Origin: Verrucomicrobiales bacterium
GTDB lineage: Bacteria > Verrucomicrobiota > Verrucomicrobiia > Limisphaerales > UBA9464
Direction: 5' to 3'
NCBI GenBank assembly: GCA_003445095.1
Contig: DLVS01000039.1
Span: 1-27,883 of the forward strand
DNA length: 27,883 nt
The notes under the pieces were generated by a model, which was given only the letters and a program-made list of their open reading frames with translations, did no database searches and had not been told where the DNA came from. Shown piece by piece: positions 22,511 to 27,883 of this stretch; positions within the stretch are counted from its first letter, which is position 1, and each line of letters begins with the position of its first letter. A program made the translations under genes and the position numbers.

Positions 22511-22531
22511 CCTGCGAATGACATTCGCAGG
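22511..22531 (+). terminator. Perfect hairpin after the haem protein gene
   Basis: Nine-base-pair stem CCTGCGAAT/ATTCGCAGG with a GAC loop, 72 bases past the stop codon. There is no T run, so it is at best a weak or factor-aided terminator, or a short interspersed palindrome. Confidence 0.4.
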
Positions 22532-22671
22532 AACATTCCCCGGCTGCGCCCCATGAAATCAGCCCTGACGAGCGGGGAAGGCGCAGTGCGCCATCTCTAC
22601 CATGTGTTCGATCGACCGAGGCGGCCTGGGACTTGCTTGCCCGGGAGGCGATCCGCACGTTCAAGATGTTC

Positions 22672-25600
22672 ATGAAGTTTCGTTGGATTTTGGTACTCGC
22701 GTTCTTGGTCGTCTCCGTCCGGGCGGCCATCCAAGCGCCAGTGATCAACGAGATCCACCATTCGCCCGATGTGAAGCAGGAGGCGGTCGAATTCATCGAA
22801 TTCTACTCTCCCCTAGATCAGGAAATGAACTTGTCGGGCTGGTCTCTCTCCGGCGGCGTGGATTTTATCTTTCCGCCGGGAACCACGATTGGCCCTCACG
22901 AATATCTGGTCGTCGCCCAGAATCCGGACGCATTGGCCGCCAAGTTTGGAGTGACCAACGCACTCGGCCCTTGGACCGGACGTCTAGCGGGCGAAGGCGA
23001 ACGGGTCCGTTTGCGCGATCCCGCGGGCGAGGTGCTCGACGAGGTTGACTACCAGCTCGGGTTTCCTTGGCCCACCGTTGGTGATCAACCGGGGTACTCC
23101 CTGGAACTGATCAATCCGGCTCTCGATAACAGCCTCGGCGGCCACTGGCGTTCCTCCGTGGTCGGAACTCCAACCCCGGTCGTCTCGTCGGTCTTCGGTG
23201 CCGGAGCAGAATGGCGTTATTTCAAGGGGACACAGGCTCCACCGGTCAATTGGGCTGAATCCTCCTTCAATGACGGCGGTTGGCAGAGCGGAAACGGGCC
23301 TCTCGGTTACGATCCGGCCGTTCGGTTGGGAACCGAGTTGGCCGACATGCGTGGCGCCTATACGCAGTTCTTCCTCCGACGCGAATTCACCGTGACGGAC
23401 GCCGAGGCGATTAGCGGCATCCGCTTGGAAGCCTTGTATGATGATGGCTTCAAGGTCTGGCTGAATGGAACACTGGTGCTGACCAAGGCCATGAATGCGG
23501 CCGAGGTGCCGTTCGAGGCAACGGCGACGGGCAACGCGCGCGAAAACGACGATTACGAGCGCTTCGAGATTTCGCTCCCGCGCGGCTCGCTGCGGGAGGG
23601 ATCGAATACGCTTGCCGTACAGGTCGCCAATATCAGCCGGCAAAACAGTTCCGACTGCTTTTTCGATGCGCGGCTGTCTACTTTAGTGGGTCCGACCGGT
23701 CGCGGACCGACGCCAGGCCAACCCAACGTCGTCTTCGCCACCAACGCGCCGCCGGCGGTCCGCCAAGTTCGGCACGATCCTCAAGAACCTCGGAGCGGCG
23801 AGCCAGTCACGATTTCGGCGCGGATTACCGACCCGGATGGCGTGGCCGAAGTAGCGCTGGAGTATCAGGTCGTGGCTCCGGGGGCGTATGTCCGTTTCGA
23901 CGAGCCTTCCTTCTCCCAAGGGTGGTTGACCTTGGCCATGGAGCCCTCCGCAGCCGATACCAACCTGTTCACTGTTCAACTTCCTTCGTCCGCACTTCGC
24001 CATCGCCATCTCATTCGTTACCGAATCGACGCTCGCGACGCGAGGGGCGCCGCAGTTCAAGTTCCTTATCCGGACGATCCCCAATCAAATTTTGCCCTCT
24101 TCGTGTACGACGGAGTGCCCGCATGGAACGGCGCCGTCCGTCCCGGCTCGACCAGCTCTCTCGGGGCACCCTTCACCGTCGAAGCGGCCGAGATGAATCG
24201 TCTGCCCGTCTATCACCTGATCGCGCATCGCCAGGATGTAGAAGATGAGACTTGGCTCGATCGCTCCCACGGAGATGAGTATTTTTGGACGGGCACCTTG
24301 GTGTATCACGGCGAGGTCTACGATCACATTCGCTTTCGTCCTCGGGGTGGGGTGTGGCGTTATGCGATGGGGAAGAACATGTGGAAGTTCGACTTCAATC
24401 GAGGTCATGACTTTCAGGCCCGCGACAATTGGGGTCGGCCCTTTGGCACTCCCTGGGCGAAACTGAATCTGGGGGCCTGTATACAACAGGGCGACACCCA
24501 GCATCGGGGCGAACAGGGAATGTTCGAAAGCGTGGGATTTCGGCTGCTTCAGTTGGCCGGAGTTCCGGCGTCCCACTCCACGTTCGTCCAGTTCCGCATT
24601 GTGGATCAGCCGGAAGAGGCCGTTCGCGACGACCAATTTGGTGGAGACTTTTGGGGACTTTATTTGGCCATCGAACAAATGGACGGCCGATTTCTCGACG
24701 AGCACGGCCTCCCTGATGGGAACCTCTACAAAATGGAAGCAGGGACGGGTGAACCCAACAATCTCGGCCCAGGCGGCCCGGTCGATGCCTCCGATCTATC
24801 CGCCTTTCAAGCCGCGTACTCGAGCCCGGATTCTGACTCGCTGCCGGAGTCGTGGTGGCGATCACACTTCGATTTGCCGACTTACTTCTCGTACCAAACT
24901 ATCGTCCAAGCGATCCACCATTACGACATCGCGAACGGGAAAAACTACTTCTACTACCACAACCCCGTCGATGGGCGATGGACGGAGTTACCTTGGGACT
25001 TAGACCTGACCTGGGCCGACAACATGTACCAGTCCGGGTACACGGGAGGCGATGAGCCATTTAAGAGTCGGGTGCTTTCCGACTTCGAGAGTAATCCGAA
25101 ATATCCGGCGATCGCCCGCGAGTTCCGGAACCGAGTTCGGGAGGTTCGGGACCTGTTGTGGAATTCGGACGAAGCGTATCGACTGATTGATGAATACGCG
25201 CTGCGGCTTCGCGGAACGAACACCTTTAGCTTCATCGACGCCGACCGCGCCCAATGGGATTACAACCCGCTCATGATCGATACGAGCATCGTTCAGGAAG
25301 GTAAGGCTGGCCAAGGACGCTTTTACCGATTCGGCCTGTATTCGGGTATTCCCCGAACATTCGAAGCGGTGCGAACGATCATGAAGCGATACGTCGATTA
25401 CCGCGCTTCCAACCCGACCTTCTCGCTCGATCAGCTGAGTGCCGAGCCAGGGTTACCGGAGCGTCCCACCTTGACTTACACAGGTCCGTCTGGATTCCCA
25501 CTCAATCGCTTGAAGTATACCGCGAGCGCGTTCACCGGAAGCGGCTCGGCTCGGTCCATCCGATGGCGAGTAGGAGAGATTAGCAGACGGGACCATCCTG

Positions 25601-26511
25601 GCTATCGACCGGAGGAGCCGATGCGTTATGAGATCGAGGCTATTTGGGATTCGGGCGAACAGCTGCCTGAGGTTACCGAAATCACCGTGCCGGCAGGATT
25701 CCTCCGCGCGGGGCATTTGTACCGTGCGCGAGTCCGCTACACCGATGATCTGGGGCGAACCAGCCATTGGTCGCTTCCCGTGGAATTCACGGCCGGACCC
25801 ACGGAGCAAACCGCGCTATTGCTCGAGCATCTGCAGGTTACCGAAATCATGTATAACCCACCCGCTGAAGGCTTCGAATTCGTCGAGCTCCACAACGCGA
25901 GTTCAACCGAGCCGCTGCCGTTGAGTGGTGTGACGTTTACGGCCGGCATCGACTATACGTTTTCCGATAGCGCAACCATTCCAACCAACGGCTACGCCGT
26001 GCTGATCCGCACGACCAATACTCCGGCCTTCCGGAAGTACCACGGGCTGGGAGCGGATACTTTGCTCTTCGGACCCTACGAAGGGGCCTTAGACAACGGC
26101 GGCGAGACGTTGACCCTGGCAGCATCCGTCGGCGGTCCCACCGTCTTTTCTGGGCACTTTCGCGACGATCCACCCTGGCCAACCGAACCTGACGGCCAAG
26201 GCTTTTCGCTCGTGGTGCGAGAGGAGGGCTTGGCCGATCCCTCGGAGCCCCGTCATTGGCGACGGAGCACGCTTCGGAATGGATCCCCCGGACAAGTCGA
26301 TCCGCCTCCACCGGTAGTTGCGGTCGCGGGCTTTGAGGCAGGAAGTGCTCCGGAAATCCAAATCACGACGGGTCCAAGCACGCCGTGGGTGCTTGAGGCA
26401 TCGAGTGATCTGGAAAACTGGACCCAGGTCGAACGATTCGTCGGATCCGCCACCTACCACGTGCCACTCGGCGCCACCGAACCGCAATTTTTTCGACCGG
26501 TGTTTGAATGA
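22672..26511 (+). CDS. Secreted CotH kinase / lamin-tail domain protein
   Basis: A 1279-residue exported protein. The ATG at 22672 (or 22666) gives a signal peptide, MKFRWILVLAFLVVSVRA before AIQAP. An N-terminal lamin-tail domain (about 20-120: INEIHHSPDVKQEAVEFIEF, LSGWSLSGGVDF, PHEYLVVAQN) is followed by a jelly-roll or PA14-like module (about 180-340: WRYFKGTQAPPVNWAESSF, LYDDGFKVWLNG) and an Ig-like stretch. The CotH kinase-like domain covers about 505-865 (IRFRPRGGVWRYAMGKNMWK, FWGLYLAIEQMDGRFL, NLYKMEAG, ELPWDLDLTWADN). The DLD motif matches the metal-binding Asp pair of this atypical kinase fold, first known from Bacillus spore coats. A second lamin-tail domain (about 1055-1165: VTEIMYNPPAEGFEFVELHN) and a beta-rich end close the protein. 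It is probably cell-surface; its substrate is unknown. Confidence 0.9.
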   Translation: MKFRWILVLAFLVVSVRAAIQAPVINEIHHSPDVKQEAVEFIEFYSPLDQEMNLSGWSLSGGVDFIFPPGTTIGPHEYLVVAQNPDALAAKFGVTNALGPWTGRLAGEGERVRLRDPAGEVLDEVDYQLGFPWPTVGDQPGYSLELINPALDNSLGGHWRSSVVGTPTPVVSSVFGAGAEWRYFKGTQAPPVNWAESSFNDGGWQSGNGPLGYDPAVRLGTELADMRGAYTQFFLRREFTVTDAEAISGIRLEALYDDGFKVWLNGTLVLTKAMNAAEVPFEATATGNARENDDYERFEISLPRGSLREGSNTLAVQVANISRQNSSDCFFDARLSTLVGPTGRGPTPGQPNVVFATNAPPAVRQVRHDPQEPRSGEPVTISARITDPDGVAEVALEYQVVAPGAYVRFDEPSFSQGWLTLAMEPSAADTNLFTVQLPSSALRHRHLIRYRIDARDARGAAVQVPYPDDPQSNFALFVYDGVPAWNGAVRPGSTSSLGAPFTVEAAEMNRLPVYHLIAHRQDVEDETWLDRSHGDEYFWTGTLVYHGEVYDHIRFRPRGGVWRYAMGKNMWKFDFNRGHDFQARDNWGRPFGTPWAKLNLGACIQQGDTQHRGEQGMFESVGFRLLQLAGVPASHSTFVQFRIVDQPEEAVRDDQFGGDFWGLYLAIEQMDGRFLDEHGLPDGNLYKMEAGTGEPNNLGPGGPVDASDLSAFQAAYSSPDSDSLPESWWRSHFDLPTYFSYQTIVQAIHHYDIANGKNYFYYHNPVDGRWTELPWDLDLTWADNMYQSGYTGGDEPFKSRVLSDFESNPKYPAIAREFRNRVREVRDLLWNSDEAYRLIDEYALRLRGTNTFSFIDADRAQWDYNPLMIDTSIVQEGKAGQGRFYRFGLYSGIPRTFEAVRTIMKRYVDYRASNPTFSLDQLSAEPGLPERPTLTYTGPSGFPLNRLKYTASAFTGSGSARSIRWRVGEISRRDHPGYRPEEPMRYEIEAIWDSGEQLPEVTEITVPAGFLRAGHLYRARVRYTDDLGRTSHWSLPVEFTAGPTEQTALLLEHLQVTEIMYNPPAEGFEFVELHNASSTEPLPLSGVTFTAGIDYTFSDSATIPTNGYAVLIRTTNTPAFRKYHGLGADTLLFGPYEGALDNGGETLTLAASVGGPTVFSGHFRDDPPWPTEPDGQGFSLVVREEGLADPSEPRHWRRSTLRNGSPGQVDPPPPVVAVAGFEAGSAPEIQITTGPSTPWVLEASSDLENWTQVERFVGSATYHVPLGATEPQFFRPVFE

Positions 26512-26536
26512 GCCACCGCCGTGGAGATGCGTTGTC

Positions 26537-27883
26537 CTACCCCGCGTCCGTTCCGGGATTTTCGCGCAGCCATTCGCGTAACGAAGTCTTCAATAGCTTC
26601 CCCGTCGCGTTCCGTGGCAACGCCGGCATCGTGATGACTCGACGCGGCAGTTTGTAGTCGGCTAAGCGCTCTTTTAGAAAAGACAACAGCGCCTTCTCGT
26701 CCAAATGGCGTCCGTCGTCGAGCGCCACAAAAGCCACCGGCCGCTCGCCGCGACGTTCGTCCACTTCTCCCACCACGGCGCATTCCTTAATTCCCGGGAA
26801 CTGATAAACGACTTCTTCAATCTCGCGCGGATAAACATTGATGCCATTCGGCTTGAGCATGTCTTTCTTCCGGTCCGTGATGACATAGTATCCATCCGGC
26901 CGCCGGTGGCCGATGTCGCCGGTGCGCAACCAACCATTCACGAGCGTTTCCGCCGTCTTTTCCGGAGCATTCCAGTAGCCGATCATCACGTTGCCACCCC
27001 GAACGCAGATCTCGCCGTCCACCTTATCTTCCAGCATCCGCCCGCCCTCATCCTGCACACTGACCTCGACATCCGGAATCGGCACCCCGATCGTGCCGGG
27101 AATCCACGGTCCTTGCACCGGATTCACCGAGACCACCGGGCTGGCCTCGCTCAGGCCATATCCTTCAATGAGGGGTACCTGCGGATGCCGGGCGTTAAAA
27201 CCCTTGAGAATCTCCTGGGGCAACGGACCGGCGCCGCTAATGCACAACCGAAGCGGCAAACGAATCCCGGGCGGAAGGCCACTCAAGGCGCGAAAAATCT
27301 GGGCCATGGCAGGGAGGACGGTGCCTTCGTTTCCCAACAGTTCTTCCAACATCGCTTTCGGCGGGTGCAACGACTGAATCAGCACGATCGAGCCGCCGAC
27401 GATCAGCGGTAAGAAGATGCACACCGTCAGCATGAAACTGTGGAACATCGGGAGGAGCAGAACGATACGATCGACCTCGACGATTTGGAGGATTTGCCGG
27501 CACGACTCCACGTTGTGCAACAGGTTGCCATGCGTGAGCATTGCGCCTTTGGGGCGACCCGTGGTGCCACTGGTATAGATCAATACCGCCAAGTCCGAGG
27601 GCAGTCGCGGCGTCGGCTCGAACGAAGCCGAACCGCCGCGGTCGAGGTCTTCCGCTCGCAGAATCCTTAGTGTCGGCCGCGTCGCCTGTACGCTCGCGAC
27701 CGCCTCTTCTGCCGGCTCTTCGGTGATCAGGACGTTTAGGACCGCATCGTCCACCAGGTAGCCAACCTCGACTGGTTTGAGAAAGCTGTTGATGGGTACG
27801 GCCACACCGCCGGCCGCCAGGATCCCAAACAAGGCGGAGACGAACTCAGGTCGATTGCGCAACCAAATGCCCACCCGATCACC
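26537..27883 (-). CDS. Long-chain acyl-CoA synthetase (AMP-forming), 5' end outside window
   Basis: At least 448 residues of an acyl-adenylating enzyme; the frame stays open to the right edge (GDRVGIWLRNRPEF), so the N-terminus is missing. These enzymes activate fatty acids with ATP and CoA for lipid synthesis or breakdown. All adenylation motifs are present in order: the P-loop YTSGTTGRPKG, then LLLPMFHS, EGYGLSEASPV, GEICVRGGNVMIGYW, GWLRTGDIG, DRKKDMLKPNGINVYPREIE and, at the C-terminus, the catalytic lysine motif PRNATGKLLK. This layout is that of FadD-like ligases. The protein lacks any signal peptide in the visible part and should act at the cytoplasmic membrane face. The gene is convergent with the CotH gene, 25 bases apart, with no strong terminator between. 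Confidence 0.93.
   Translation of the reverse strand, partial: GDRVGIWLRNRPEFVSALFGILAAGGVAVPINSFLKPVEVGYLVDDAVLNVLITEEPAEEAVASVQATRPTLRILRAEDLDRGGSASFEPTPRLPSDLAVLIYTSGTTGRPKGAMLTHGNLLHNVESCRQILQIVEVDRIVLLLPMFHSFMLTVCIFLPLIVGGSIVLIQSLHPPKAMLEELLGNEGTVLPAMAQIFRALSGLPPGIRLPLRLCISGAGPLPQEILKGFNARHPQVPLIEGYGLSEASPVVSVNPVQGPWIPGTIGVPIPDVEVSVQDEGGRMLEDKVDGEICVRGGNVMIGYWNAPEKTAETLVNGWLRTGDIGHRRPDGYYVITDRKKDMLKPNGINVYPREIEEVVYQFPGIKECAVVGEVDERRGERPVAFVALDDGRHLDEKALLSFLKERLADYKLPRRVITMPALPRNATGKLLKTSLREWLRENPGTDAG

Noticed and set aside
26513..26524. CCAC/GGTG-type hairpin between the convergent CotH and acyl-CoA synthetase genes
   Set aside because: The stem has only four base pairs and no T run on either side, so it is not a supportable terminator.

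Overview
The window looks like chromosomal DNA of a high-GC, Gram-negative member of the PVC group, most likely Verrucomicrobiota of the Pedosphaera/Limisphaera type. This rests on the protein families seen: a PVC-type haem-binding CxxCH protein with HEAT repeats, a CotH/lamin-tail surface protein, a pseudopilin-like secreted protein, an ECF sigma factor fused to a membrane segment, a delta-60 repeat protein, and many Sec or lipoprotein signal peptides. The phylum call is inference from gene content; no rRNA gene is present to confirm it.

Layout. Bases 1-579 hold only the probable start of a minus-strand gene at the edge and non-coding DNA. An IS110-family insertion sequence (transposase 580-1815, minus) follows. 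Its upstream end carries a 14-bp inverted repeat around two hairpins, which could be a guide (bridge) RNA or a translational control element. Next, all on the minus strand, are a delta-60 repeat secreted protein (1943-3553), a small secreted protein (3943-4488) and an ECF sigma factor (4793-5596). On the plus strand come a lipoprotein (5868-7298), a MITE-like inverted repeat (7328-7481) and a small basic protein (7522-7794). A minus-strand pair (7971-10074) encodes a TIR-domain protein and a deoxyribosyltransferase/TIR-like protein. It resembles a small NAD- or nucleotide-targeting defence or stress locus.

From 10775 to 14736 the plus strand encodes a pseudopilin-like protein, a membrane-anchored ECF sigma factor whose C-terminus recalls pseudopilin-like proteins, and a CPBP-family membrane protease. 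A minus-strand gene (14866-16950) encodes a secreted nitrilase-fold amidohydrolase fused to a C-terminal jelly-roll-like domain.

The most unusual part is 16989-19595, a decayed CRISPR adaptation locus. It has a 5'-truncated parE-type toxin, a cas4 with an internal deletion, frameshift and nonsense codon, and a cas1 with a frameshift in a G5 run and a Gln in place of the catalytic His. Cas2 is absent and no CRISPR array is visible. Five copies of a short palindromic repeat (TTTGAGATCTCAAATCTC type) pepper this locus. An intact gene for a four-helix-bundle protein (relatives of 23S rRNA intervening-sequence and Avd proteins) sits exactly at the cas4-cas1 junction, bracketed by two of these repeats. 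A third repeat copy is read in frame inside it. This may be an undescribed mobile unit.

The right side returns to normal housekeeping and surface genes: a large PVC-type cytochrome-like protein (19710-22439), a CotH/lamin-tail protein (22672-26511), and, convergent with it, an acyl-CoA synthetase cut by the window end (26537-27883).
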